Shown here: piece by piece, positions 12,117 through 23,364 of the stretch | Numbering within the stretch: position 1 is the stretch's first letter | Layout: each line of letters starts with the position of its first letter | DNA from: Pezicula radicicola | Taxonomy: Eukaryota > Ascomycota > Leotiomycetes > Helotiales > Dermateaceae | DNA length: 64,000 nucleotides | NCBI GenBank assembly: GCA_003008705.1 | Contig: PDUO01000004.1 | Location: 1,736,001-1,800,000, forward strand | Direction of reading: 5' to 3' | The notes under the pieces: generated by a model | What the model was told of the DNA's origin: nothing | Databases searched by the model: none | What the model saw: only the letters and a program-made list of their open reading frames with translations | Program-made: the position numbers and the translations under genes

Positions 12117-12775
12117 AAAGCAGGCAAGACCCCCCAAAACCTTCGCCCTCTCCACAACCTTCAACCTTTTCTCAGCTTCCCCCTCTTTGGACGATATCCG
12201 GAACAACAGCGAAACAGACCCTGAAAGGACAGCGTTGATCAGCGCATTGGTCGCTGTGGAACTGAAGGTTTGAGAATCGAGAATAGGTCTTCAGCACACC
12301 TCAACTGTTTTCTCTCCAGCACACTCTTCTTTCCTAGGCTCTCTTGTCCCTTGAAGACACAGAGACGGGATTTCAGTCACCCAGTTCGCGCGCGGTCATT
12401 GCACCTTACCTTCATACCTTCCTACATACAGCGCCTTCTACTACTCTGTCAATCCTCCACTACCCACGCACTCTTCATCCTCATTTTTCAAGCAAGATCC
12501 TTCTATCCTCTGTTCAATCCACTTCATCACCTCACAATACTGCTTCAATCCTCCCCGACCGTCACATCTCTTCTCAGCGCGATCCCCGTCAAAAGCACAC
12601 ACACGCTCATACCCCTTCACCCGATTATCTTCACACACCACCTGCAAGTTTTCTTTCGAAGAACCCCAGGTGTACATAAAAAAAAAGAAATCGAGAAATC
12701 CATACTTGTTTTCGACAGAACTCCTCCCCGACCACTTCCCAGACTTGAGTGAAGTATTAACCATAGCAAGCCACC
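12117..12775 (+). promoter_or_regulatory. Promoter and long ATG-free leader of the KH gene
   Basis: From 12241 to the start codon at 12776 I find no ATG on the plus strand. The stretch is C/T-rich and A/C-rich with few G, the composition of a long fungal 5' UTR. It ends in GCCACCATG, an optimal initiation context. A minus-strand open frame through 11976-12206 has coding-like codons but no upstream ATG. Confidence 0.55.
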
Positions 12776-14435
12776 ATGTCTGCCTCACCGCCCCCAGTTG
12801 CCCCACAGCAGTCGACAAAGCGCCCTCTGGAAGATCCTTCGTCGCCCTCAGCGCCGAACGATCAGCCTGACGCCAAGCGTCCAGCTCTCGATAAGATTGT
12901 CAAGAGTGACAGTAGTGAGCAGAAGATTACCGAAGCCCCAGTTGTCAGTTCCAATGGCGAGGTCAAAGCCGAGACCAATGGCGATTCAACAGCAGTGAAG
13001 GACGAGCAGGGAGATACAGTTGTTACCGATGCCACACAGTCAATCCAGAGCACAGGAAGCCGAGGTCAGAGTACTTCAGGCTCAACGCTGCAGCATGACG
13101 AGAGTGGATGGATTCATATTCGTGCTGTTATCACAAGTGCGGAAGCAGCTACGGTTATTGGCAAAGGTGGAGAGAATGTCTCGCTCATCCGCAAGATGTC
13201 TGGTGCCAAGTGCACTGTCAGCGACTATCAAAAAGGTGCTGTAGAGAGAATTCTCACAGTTAGCGGTGTAGTTGATGCAGCAGCAAAGGTATGCCTTTCT
13301 TCGGTCTCTCTACACTTGATATCGAACTAACATTTCCCCAAGGCATTTGGTCTTATTATTCGCACATTGAACAATGAGCCTCTCGAATCCGCTTCTACAA
13401 CCCAGTCAAAAACTTACCCTTTACGACTACTTATCCCACATATCCTCATTGGATCCATCATTGGAAAGGGAGGGGTAAGAATTCGTGAAATCCAAGAAGC
13501 CTCTGGGGCTCGTTTGAATGCCTCAGACGCTTGTCTTCCTCTATCCACAGAACGTTCACTCGTTGTACTTGGTGTTGCTGATGCTGTTCATATTGCAACC
13601 TACTACGTCGGTAGCACACTTTTCGAGCAGCTCTCAGAGAGATTCGGAGGACCAGCTGCGTCTGCATATGCCAGTCGTAGCGGAGGACCTGCCGGTGTAG
13701 TCCCAGGCGGCATGCAAGTCGTTCCATATGTACCTCAGCCTGCTGGCGGGAATTATGGCCATCCCGATAACCACCGTCGCCATGACCGTACGATGCACCA
13801 AACACCAGGGAACACTTATGGGCAACCCTACCAAGCAGGACCGCCACAACAGCAGCAACCAGCAGTGCCAATGCACTACGGTGGTTCTCCAGCCATGGGT
13901 GGCTACGGTGGTGTCGGACCTCAGCAACCACACCAAGCGGGACCTGCTGGCCCTCAGCACGCTGGACCACCCGTCCAGCCTATGCAAGGCTTAGTTCCAG
14001 GTCAGCCCCTAACTCAGCAGATCTTCATTCCAAACGACATGGTCGGCGCGATCATTGGCAAGGGCGGTGCTAAGATCAACGAAATCCGCCAGCTCAGTGG
14101 CAGTGTCATTAAGATCAACGAGCCGCAAGATAACAGCAACGAGAGACTGGTCACAATTACTGGAACTGCTGAGTGCAATCAGATGGCATTGTACATGCTC
14201 TACTCGAGACTTGGTGAGTTAAACAGAGACTCGCAATCACTCAGATATAGACAATCTTTGGCCACCGCCGAAATAGAATCGCAGATGACGATACAAATTC
14301 ATCTGAGATTTTAAATTTCGCGATCGGTATCCAAATCTGAACTCTAGATCGGTGGTTGCCAGATATCTCACCCCCTTCCCGTCATTCGTGTTCCGAACTA
14401 ATTGTTTCATAGAAAGCGAAAAACACCGCATTTGA
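12776..14435 (+). CDS. RNA-binding protein with three KH domains (Rnc1/Pbp2/Hek2 type)
   Basis: Predicted poly(C)-binding, PCBP-like regulator of mRNA stability or translation. Exons 12776-13288, 13343-14213 and 14413-14435 give 468 aa; the last coding exon is 23 nt after a 199-bp intron. The KH GXXG loops are visible: IGKGGENVS near residue 127, IGKGGVRIR near 207 and IGKGGAKIN near 406. Between KH2 and KH3 lies a Gly/Pro/Gln/His-rich, low-complexity linker of about 120 residues. The N-terminal ~105 residues are acidic, Ser/Pro-rich and disordered. Two KH domains in tandem, a long linker and a C-terminal KH is the layout of S. pombe Rnc1 and yeast Hek2/Pbp2; I cannot choose among these. The ending ESEKHRI fits the family and supports the final intron. 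Confidence 0.9.
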
Positions 14436-14901
14436 TACGAATAACGATACTTACGATCCATAATTTGCTTCTGAAGTTGCTTTTAGCGGCGCATACGGGG
14501 GGCAAAAAGGAGGGAGCAAGTATTGAGCTTTCTCTTACATATGTGTTGTGATCTGATTATGGTCACAGTGGCACGGGGGATGCATCTGTACCAAGGGAGA
14601 TATTCAAATCACAACCAAAATAATAAAAACTACTTTGTATTTTCTTACTCGTATTGATTGATTGGGCAGCCGCTTGATTAGTAATTTGGTAAGGTCTCTC
14701 AGTGATTGGAAGTGGCTGTTCAAGCCCCGTCTTTATCCCCACACCCCACATTAAAGGTCAACGTCAGACCAAGAGAGCGCGCTGGTGATGCTGGCTCTGT
14801 AGGGTACAACATATCCTTGCGAAAGCCTCCCTTTTTCATATCCTTGGCCTCAACTTCATTCTTGGCTTCTTTGACTCCTCAGTCTTTCAATTAAATCTAC
14901 T
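14436..14901. other. Intergenic region
   Basis: 3' flank of the KH gene and 5' flank of the ABM-like gene. No RNA gene or ORF is supported. A pyrimidine-rich CTTCTTTGACTCCTCAGTC stretch precedes the next start codon. Confidence 0.5.
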
Positions 14902-15934
14902 ATGACTTCTCCACCAGGCCCAGCCACTGAGATAGCTTACATCCCACTCAGGAAGAACATCGACATAGAAGACCCTTCTACGCCAGAGTCCAAAGCTTGG
15001 ACTGAAGCTCTTGAGATACTTCGGGTCCAGGATGGATATCTTGGATCTCGATATGGGAGACAAGTAGAGAATCCCGATATCTTGATGTTGCTCATTGGTA
15101 TTTTCCTTACTTTTTTCATTGTTGCCTCTCTATTGATTAAATTACCTTGGAGTTAAACTCGCATGAGTTGCCCCGTTACTATAGTGGTAAGCTACTGATG
15201 ATAAATGGTATATATAGATTGGGAATCCTACAATTCGCATATCACATTCATGAATTCTTCGGCTTATCCTGGATTTTTGGGTAAGTTTTCTGTTATATTG
15301 GATGGGAAACCGAAGTTATGTCATTTTTTACCACGGGTTGTGAGGGATGGTGAAGATGGAGGGAAGGAGAGGGGGAAGGAGGCTGTTCTTGAGGGGGTGC
15401 GGTGTACTGAGTTTGCGGTTTTTTATGGCGTTGGAGGGGGGTTTGGGGGGAATGTTGAGAAGGTGAGTGGGTTTTTGGTTTCTTGTTGGTTTGTTGGTTT
15501 GGGATTGAGTTGAAGGGGGAGAGAATAATTTGAGAGAAGTGCTGATGTTTTTGTCGTGAATAGTTCGTTAAGGCTCTTGATCAGGGGAAGGAAAGTATTG
15601 AGGGGTATCATGGAGCTTGTTTCGGGGATGTTATTGAGGATTTGAAGAAGGGTGGGGAGGATGCTGAGGGGGAGAAGGGAAAGGCTGTTGTGCTTTGTAT
15701 TGGTTGTAAGTCTCTCGAAGCGTTTCATTTATCAGTAATTATTCGGACTACACTTAGGAATTGTGTAGAAGGCGGTAAGCAAATACTAATACGAGGTGGT
15801 TTTTAGGGGACAGCAAAGAAGCTCATATGAAGTTTCGAAATGAGAATCCGATTTTTAAGGAGAATATTTGGTTGTTGAGGGAGGAGAATGGTGGGGCTGA
15901 GGTTGTGCATGTTAAGTTTAAGAAGGTTGCGTGA
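14902..15934 (+). CDS. Dimeric alpha/beta-barrel (ABM-like) protein
   Basis: Four exons (14902-15097, 15218-15462, 15564-15705, 15807-15934) give 236 aa. Each junction is GT..AG and restores frame across split codons (D66, W195). The N-terminal half has the pattern of the antibiotic-biosynthesis-monooxygenase/ferredoxin-like fold: a first strand (TEIAYIPL), a helix containing AWTEALEIL, GYLGSRYGR, then DWESYNSH. The second half (a VVLCIGWDSKEAHMKF-type segment) looks like a repeat of the same strand-helix pattern, so the protein may be a fused two-domain member. Such proteins bind or oxidise small aromatic compounds, but many have no known function. Exons 2-4 are strongly G-rich with few C, unlike exon 1. 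Confidence 0.7.
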
Positions 15935-17334
15935 ATTAGGGGTTGTTGAAATGGCTTTTAGAACATAATTATTAGCTTATAATTATAAAAGGTAAAGTAG
16001 AGTTAAGAGTTTCGTAGTCGCGGGATTCAATATGGTGTTCAAAGTCTATTGTTAGTTGTAGAAGACCAACACTGCAATGCACTAGGGAGCCTTGTGGTAA
16101 ATGAAGTCAGAGCGCCGCGTCATGCGCACTTGGTAGTCCTATTACAGAGAGGCAGCTGAAGATTCAAATTGGTTAGTGTCAGCCATTGAGGCCCATTTTG
16201 GTCACGTGTTAGTATATCTTCACTGTGGACCATAATTGCTTCCTCTTTTTCGGGCCTTTTGCCCACCAACTTTATTTTCTATCGTAGCGCTCTACGCGCA
16301 AAGCCGCTGCATCCGAAATGCCTTATTTTGTATGGGAATCGGGCACCAATTGATGCCCAACCTGTATATATAAAGGCTTACTGCCTCCTACTCTCATTTT
16401 TTTAGAACCAGACAATTCAAACTCTCATACAATTTCCCACATATTGTGCTCGAGGATTCACAGTTAGTTACCGAACAGAGTCAGATATAGTACATTTGAA
16501 TGTTCCCACAGTAACTTTATGTTTGACTTGATTTCGGTACCGACTTGGACTTGGCTTTTAGGCGGTGAATTATCTGTAATTAGATCCTAGCAGCTCGCTT
16601 TCCCATAGACAGTGAATATCTACCTACGCACCATGGTGAATTTCAATTACACCCGTACATTCTAGTTTAAGCCCCATTTTAATGAAAAGTAATCAATCAA
16701 ACGGCTTAAACAGTTAGTGCTGATACTAAGATGGGAGTTTACCACCAATTACTTAATATTACATAGGTTTCTCCGAAGGATGAACTTAATTGTTTACATT
16801 GCTATCTATGATTATATCATATTATCTATTATTGCTTTACAGATTAAATATGTAAGTTATTGTTATTGCTACTTAACAGTTGTAAGGATTTTATTTGCTT
16901 GGTTTTTATGTTCTTTAATTGTGATATAGTGGTGTGATGAATTAGATGGTTTAAGTGTCAAGATATTGAAGCTCGCTTATTGTGAGAAAAGGGGGTTCTG
17001 GACATCTTGGGGCTTCTCATATTAAATTTAGTATTGACTTGCGAGGAGGCTTACGCAATCAGGAGATCTATGTATAGAGGTGTATTATAGAACGATTCTT
17101 AAGAAAATTTACTGTCGTTTGCAACCCTAGTTTAAATTGCAGAAGATATGACTCGCCGAATTAGTTAAGTCGCTTAATCTGGAAACGTAGTTCCCTGAAC
17201 ACAACTGCTGCAGAGGTAAATTTATAAGAAATTTTCATGGTAACTGAATCTAATATGGCGTAAGAAAACTCCTAAGTGAAATTTTTCGTACTGTATATGA
17301 AAATCCGAGAGCTTTTATGTTATCCACAAGGTTA
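15935..17334. other. 1.4-kb intergenic stretch with an orphan promoter-like element
   Basis: No coding gene can be built. At 16365-16376 TATATATAAAGG forms a strong TATA box, followed by a leader-like A/C/T-rich stretch and, at 16633, an ATG in CACCATGGTG context whose frame closes after ten codons. This could mark a dead gene, a peptide gene with unrecognised introns or a non-coding transcript. The remainder (16700-17300) is AT-rich without features. Confidence 0.4.
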
Positions 17335-19493
17335 TTAGGAGATCCTCTGCCTCTTTGCCCTTCCTGATGATTCTGCCACGTCCTTCGGAAACTGCTCCTC
17401 CTCGTCTCCAAAATCATTTTCAAATGATTTCATAGTTGATAGTGCCATCTCAATATGCTTGAGATCAAGCTCCTTTTCCGATTTTACAGCTAGCGCATAA
17501 GCTGTGCGAACCGCGTTCTTGATCTGGCGACCGTTGAAATCTCCAGCTGCCAGGCTGTCAAGAGAAGCATCATTTACCCATGCTGGCAAACCATCTCGGC
17601 ATGCACTATTTATGAACGTCCTGAAGAGGTCGCGCCGCGAATTCTTCGAAAGTTCTGGATACCTTATAGCAAGGTGGATCCGGGACTTGAAGGCCGAATC
17701 AAAAGCACCGATTCGGTTGGTTGTTAAGAACATGATCCCTTCGTAATACTCAAGCAAACGCAAAGAGACTACGATATATGAGATTGATGATCCCAAGGTA
17801 GTGGAAAAGATGGTGACTTACTTGAAACGAGAGTGTTGCGTCCCAAGTCGTTCGAGGTCCGCTGCTCCAGAAAAACGTCGGCCTCGTCGATGAGGATTAT
17901 AGCATTCCAAGTTGTGGCGAGTGCAAGTGCAGATGACAAATTCTCTTCAACCGACTTGACATCCCCACCAAGTTCTCCAGCACTTATTGTGTATAAAGGT
18001 CGACGAGTGTAGTCTGCAACGCTTTCTAGAAATGTCTCGCTTAGGAAAGTGTAAGGCAAAGTTTCGATAAATATTGACGTACCAGCTGTTAGGGTCTTGC
18101 CGACGCCTGGCACTCCATGTAACAAGAAAATCATCCCTTTTCCCTTCCCCCTGATCATATCATCAAACTCAAGCCTCTGGTCGGTATGCACTGCAACCAG
18201 CGAGAGGACTATATCTTTCTTGCCTTCCGGAAGTATTAATGATTCGAAAGCATTCGCGTTGAATCTTACGTCACGAATGAGATCGACCTTGAACCGACAC
18301 CATTGTTTTGTGGTGAGGGCAAAGCCAGGGATCTCATCATCACAGATCAGTAACTGGTCTTCTGAAAACGATTCTTCGCCGTCTTCGGTTTTCTCTAAGA
18401 CGAGCGTTGTTGAACTTTTCAAATATACCCTATTTGATGGTACTTCGGAGGCAAACGTGGCGCAATCAACAATGATACGGCTTTTGATCTGCAGATATCA
18501 GTTTAAGAGCACTGGCTTTCTGGACGAAGAAAGAGGGCATGTTCTTACTTTGGTAGATTGCAGGGGAAATTCATCTTCTTCGCCCATGTAGCTCTGTGTT
18601 CTGAATGGTGATAGAGCATCAGCAGTGCCCTCATATTCACAATGATGCGAACCCTTCAGTTCAACAAATTTTCGTCCCCGTGCAATCATCTTCTGACGGA
18701 TCTCATCCCGTTTAGGATGGTATTCCAAAGGAAATATCTTCAAGTCCACGAGAGGTTTATAGCCCTTGTATTGATCTACAAGCCACACTTCTTCAAAAAA
18801 CCCAAATTTTGAACCATCATGTGTTATCTTGAGTAGTACGAGGTTCCAACATTCGTGTTCACAAAACTTCAATTTTTCCCGAAATATTTTATGGAACTGA
18901 TAAACATTCTCGTTGCCATTGCTGGGGTCTTTTCTGTAAACAAGTGTGCCAGGTCGAAAGGCCATCCAAAGGTTTTCATATTCGAGACCGGGCGCCTTGG
19001 CCGGGGATTCCATCAAGTTATAGTAGCTTGACATAGCATCTTGAAGCTTGTGATACATATAGCGAAGAACGAACAGTAACTGCTGGGCAGCCATTTGATT
19101 GTTGAGTCTGGCTCCATACTCTTGGAGTTGTTTGCGGTAGTGAAACAAACACATGGGGATATCCTCTAGAATAACACTCTGACTGTCGAAACTGACCTCG
19201 GGATAAGTCTGGATGACTTCACGAAGGGCCCTTATAACGTGAGGGGATTTGATAGCGAGATGGGTTTTTTCGAGCTCTTTGTTACGATTATAGAACCTCG
19301 TCAAAACGAGAGCTGCTTCGTGATCTTGCCGAGCTTTCCTTTCCAAATCTCGCTCTCGTTTCTTGCTAGCTTCGAGCACCATCCTTTCACCTTTCGCATT
19401 GCACACGGAGTCGTATATCATGACTGTGCAACTGTGCTCATTATTTTCTTCGTAAGCAGGCCGCTCGAGCTCTTCAAGGGCGGGAAAATCCAT
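17335..19493 (-). CDS. AAA+ ATPase, fungal DUF7025-type
   Basis: Four exons on the minus strand (19493-18549, 18488-18083, 18025-17822, 17768-17335) encode 662 aa. Walker A is GVPGVGKT at residues 440-447, immediately before the second intron. Walker B is IILIDEAD at 493-500, sensor-1-like FLTTNR follows, and FKSRIHL carries the likely arginine finger. The C-terminal helical lid (NGRQIKNAVRTAYALA) is intact. The N-terminal ~310 residues form the regulatory region common in large fungal families of this type (charged coil, then WMAFRPGTLVY). These proteins resemble BCS1/Cdc48-type chaperone ATPases but have no assigned substrate. Motifs look complete, so the gene appears functional. It is next to a Clr5 gene in a gene-poor segment. 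Confidence 0.85.
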
Positions 19494-19858
19494 CGATAGG
19501 CAAAGGTGGCTGTTTCTGAAAGGGAAAGGAATTTATGGGGTTTGTAATAATCTGCTGCCCAAATAGAGTAAGGTGAGGCTACTCCGTATTATACCAATGT
19601 TTTCAAGTCAGACGAAGCGGACCAGGCGAACGAGGCGAACGAGGCAGACCAGACAGACGAGGTTGAGTTTAGGCAGTTGTGTGTCCGAAACGGAAACGTG
19701 GCTTGCAGTAGGCAATTGCTCAAGAAGTCCCTGAAGTTCGTATTTCCAAAAGCAATTTTATCTTTTTGGGGGGATGACATATGCCCTAAATTTTACACAA
19801 AATAGCTACAAGCAACTTCTTCATCGCTACACATCTTAATAAGCTCCTAGTACGCAGT
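19494..19858. other. Intergenic region with degenerate minisatellite
   Basis: This is the 5' flank of the AAA+ gene and the 3' flank of the Clr5 gene. At 19611-19663 an imperfect 8-9-bp unit (GCGAACGAG / GCAGACCAG) repeats about six times. No gene is seen. Confidence 0.55.
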
Positions 19859-21499
19859 TTAATTCAAAATAGAATAGCTAATGCATGAATGGCACAAATC
19901 CCATCGAGCACGATTAGTCGCCATGACTTCCGAATCCAGATCGCCAACATCATTAATGTCAAAATGCTCATGCTCAATAGCCGACTGAAGTTCTTGGACT
20001 AGGTCGTGGTTGCTGCTGTATGGGTGGCCTAATAGTGCAGAAAGAGCCCGCTCAAACCAGGAGCGAGCATTTGGCCATCGGTTATAGTTCTGATATGTCA
20101 AAGCGATACTAATCAAGACACCAATCCTAATAGCATGATCGACTCCAAATGCCCTTTCCATAGCGAAGTCAAGACCGTCGAACAAACTTTCAGCCGTGTT
20201 ATATAATTCAGCCTTGAGAAACAAACTAGCCATGGTAGCAGCGACTTCTGCGACTTTCTTCTCTTTGGAGTTGAGAGTTTGGATGTTCTCTTCAAAGAAC
20301 AGCTGCGTATCCTCAAAAGCCCGGTATAAATCATCCTTTTTACCCAAGCGATGTAGCAAAACGAGTAGTAGTTGATTCCGAGCCCTGAAGAGCTGAAGCT
20401 TGGCATCGCAACCTGATGTTTCGTATCTTTTGATTATGTCTCTGAGCATTGTTTCTGTAAATTCATCCTTTTGCTCTCCCCCTACAAGCTTTTCTGCTTC
20501 TGCCAATTGAGTGTCGAGATATCCAATTTGTACTTTGTTCTGCCGAAAGTCGGTATCGGATTTTCGACGGTGGATGGTTGGAGAGGAAGGAGGTAAAACA
20601 TATGGCGTCGAGTAGAGGAGTCCATCTGGTGTAGGCTCATCTTCAGATCATTAGTGATGCGCGTTTGCTTCAAATAGAGAAAAGCAATTTATAATTACCG
20701 AGCGTATTGTCTGTATCCAAATTGGCTATCGTATTCTCAGCACGCTCTTGAAGGGCAGTGATGGGTACGATCTTCCCTCCGCGACGAAATACCGTATCCT
20801 TATTCTCTTGTATCTTCCTTCTTTTAGCTTTTTTCAACATCCAAGCCCTGTCTGTGTTGAGGTTCTTCCCAAAACCCCACTCAGTCATTTTCTTCTTAAA
20901 CTCGTTTACACTAGTCAAGACTTAGTGACAGGTGATGTCAATGCTGCCAGATGGCTATGGGGTTGCCTACCTGACAGTGAAAGTGTGTTTCGTAAAAAGC
21001 ATCTGCCTGGTCTCCTGGGAGGTATGGTTTTTATCGAGATAGAACTGTTCTATTTCTTCCTTGTATTTCTCCCACTCGTGTGCCTTTCCTCGTGGTTTGC
21101 GACGTGATCGAGGCGCGGGAGCTTCTTCGTTGTTCTCCCTCAGATCTATGGCTGCGTAATCAGCACTTGAACATTTGAATACCTTCTTTGTAATGAAATC
21201 CATCCACATGAGGAAAGTCTTTGGTTTGATGAGGAGTTATGGTTACCTCGCGCTTGAAATGATAGCTCTGAATTCCCGACTCTTGTATAGCCCAAATCTT
21301 CTGCTGGAGGTGGCATATAATGATAATTTTGCGACTGGTACACAGGAAAATCTAGAGACCTCGAAGGATGGTGGTTTTGTTGGTCTAGCAGGTAGCCATT
21401 GTAGGTAGGTGGATAGGCACTAGCAAGCCCATAGTGGTTACTGCTCTCGTCATGACCGCCATTCTCGGCATTTTCAGAAAACACTGAGTTGCGAAACAT
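19859..21499 (-). CDS. Clr5-domain protein with helical C-terminal region
   Basis: Exons 21499-21247, 21151-20971, 20910-20699 and 20640-19859 give 475 aa. The start at 21499 (MFRNSVFSEN) is the first in-frame ATG. An N-terminal Tyr/Ser/His-rich disordered region (1-84) and a basic linker precede the Clr5 domain (about residues 110-161), with its hallmarks: WEKYKEEIEQFY, a HTFTVSVNEF turn and MTEWGFGKN. Clr5 domains are Myb-like DNA-binding modules common in fungi and named after an S. pombe silencing factor. The C-terminal ~220 residues are helical with TPR-like pairs (for example SLFDGLDFAMERAFG). A transcription or chromatin role is inferred from the domain only. Confidence 0.8.
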
Positions 21500-23036
21500 A
21501 TTCCGAATGACAATACAAATTGTTTTCAGTAGGAGAGAAAGACTTTCTCTGCTTGGAATGAAGACTACACAAGGCTGAATGCACAGTACAATAGTGATGC
21601 AAGTCAACAGGGTGAGCGGGGGGAAAGCCCAACCAGCCACACTTCAGTCGCTGCAGGCGTCTGCATACGGCGACAACACTGCACCACCACCACTTCCAAC
21701 ACTATTTTCATGTTTACGGGTGCTACAGAACGCACCTCTCATTTAAAAAAAAAAAGGCAGTCCTCCTATTGGCCCTAGAAAGGTTTCTTCAGGTCTAGAG
21801 AAGTTCCCGAATTAATTCAAAATGTGGATTGGCTTAGCTTTACCCCTTGCGTCAACACAGCCTTGTTTATTCTGCCTCACAATGTCGTCGTACCATGGGC
21901 TGCTCCGGTGTTGATGGTCGTGTAAAGGTTCCCAAAGATTTAGACAAGTTCCCAGACTCAACTCCACCCTTGACGAGTTGGTTATTTCAGAAACCCGTGA
22001 TTTGCAAAAAGGTTCCTAGAGGTTTCCCACATGGATTATGAAGGTTCGTAAGGTTCTGCTGGCGTATTATTGCTGAACGAGCATCGCTGAGCTCGCTACG
22101 CAGCCTATCAAGTTCGTTTTGACTTGATCCCAGTGACTTGGAGATTGTTCTAGGAGGGATTCAAAAGCAATTTTCCGGAAGTTCCAAAAAGTTCCTCAAT
22201 GCCAAGCCTATTGGAGGAACCAGCGTTACGGCGCTTATGTGCCAAACTCCCTTCATATAGGAGACTCCAATGCTCTTTGAAGTGTCATCCGACTGTTTAC
22301 GTCAAAGCGAGGAAATACCATGCGTACCGTTTCTCTCTTGGGCACAGCTTGCAAAGGTTCCTTCAAAAGCCCCTGGAAAAGTTCCATCATTGAACTTTGG
22401 GCCAACCTTTCGTGACGTCTTATTATTCAACATCCTCGAAAAGTTATGGTGAGATACCAATAGGGGCTTCATACAGTTGATTCAAAGATATCGTGGCGCC
22501 TTCACCTAGAAGTTCCTTGGAAACTTCTCTAAAGTTTAAAAAAGTCATGGAAAGACGACTCCATGTACAAGTGCTAGACCAGCTGAGTCAGCCCTTTTCC
22601 ATAATAGAAGATCCATTTTCCATGATAGAAGATCCACTTTCCACGATAGAAGATCCACTTTCCACGATAGAAGATCCACTTTCCACGATAGAAGATCCAC
22701 TTTCCATGATGGAGGCCCCACTTGGATGCATATTAGCGTTATGTACCCTAACAGAGCCTCTACCAGGTCGTTGTATGCTCTTCAAAGCATGCAAAAGTTC
22801 CATAAAGATCTCTCGAGTTTGTCGTGCGCCGACGCTTCCCATATAACTGTCAACACCACCCCAAGAAAATGGACAACAGAACACCCTCCAAAGCAGAACA
22901 CCATCCACAGTAGTCACCATTAAATACAGTGACTATTTAAAGGAGTGTGAAGAAATCCAAAGTATGTTTACCAAGTCATTCGTCATCTTTGTTACGGATT
23001 CTCATCACATACAGAATAGCACTGTATACAGCCAGC
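21500..23036. other. Repeat-rich intergenic segment
   Basis: No gene is supported in these 1.5 kb. Copies of AAGTTCC/AAGGTTCC recur at about 21801, 21924, 21946, 22008, 22178, 22188, 22354, 22378, 22509 and 22794, mostly on the same strand. A poly-A tract lies near 21746-21756. The 21-bp tandem array at 22596-22720 is listed separately. Confidence 0.5.
22596..22720 (+). repeat. 21-bp tandem repeat array, five copies plus a degenerate sixth
   Basis: The unit TTTCCACGATAGAAGATCCA+C occurs at 22596, 22617, 22638, 22659 and 22680. Three copies are identical; the first two differ at a few bases. A diverged sixth copy starts at 22701. The unit length is a multiple of three, so the array is open in one frame on each strand (IEDPLST-type heptads on plus, SGSSIVE on minus), but neither flank shows a start context, splice sites or a domain. 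It is therefore annotated as a minisatellite, not a gene. Confidence 0.9.
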
Positions 23037-23364
23037 ATGGCTCACGATAAGGAACCATCAAAGCACGCCGGCGCTACTCCAAAGGAGGAAAAGGTAATAC
23101 CAACAAAAGCTTTAGTACTTATAATATATACGTACTACAAGAGTGAAAGTTGATCACGATATATAGAAACCTCCCACCTACACTGCAATCAAGCGAGATT
23201 GGCCCATATTCCATCAAGACACTGTCCACAGATCCATAACCGGAGGTCGTGTTAAGGACAACAATGAGAACGGTTCCTATGATAAAGTTCAGCGATGGAG
23301 GGATGAGAGCATGAGAGAGCAACCTTATCATAACATTACCGCCGTCAAGAAGAACGAGGGTTAA
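23037..23364 (+). CDS. Small hydrophilic protein, 84 aa, unknown function
   Basis: Exons 23037-23093 and 23167-23364, joined at a 73-bp GTAATA..ATAG intron in phase 0, encode 84 aa. The N-terminus (MAHDKEPSKHAG) is charged, the middle has KRDWPIFHQDTVHRSITGGR and the C-terminus is basic and ends VKKNEG. There is no signal peptide, membrane segment or cysteine. The composition (K, E, D, N, Q, H-rich, few hydrophobics) suggests a disordered cytosolic or nuclear protein, possibly stress-related. I do not recognise a family. Support comes from the clean splice, the in-phase second exon and the good start context (AGCATGGC). Confidence 0.6.

Noticed and set aside
22493..22920. Overlapping plus (117 aa) and minus (110 aa) frames across the tandem repeat
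   Set aside because: They are open only because the 21-bp unit is a multiple of three and lacks stops; flanks show no gene structure.
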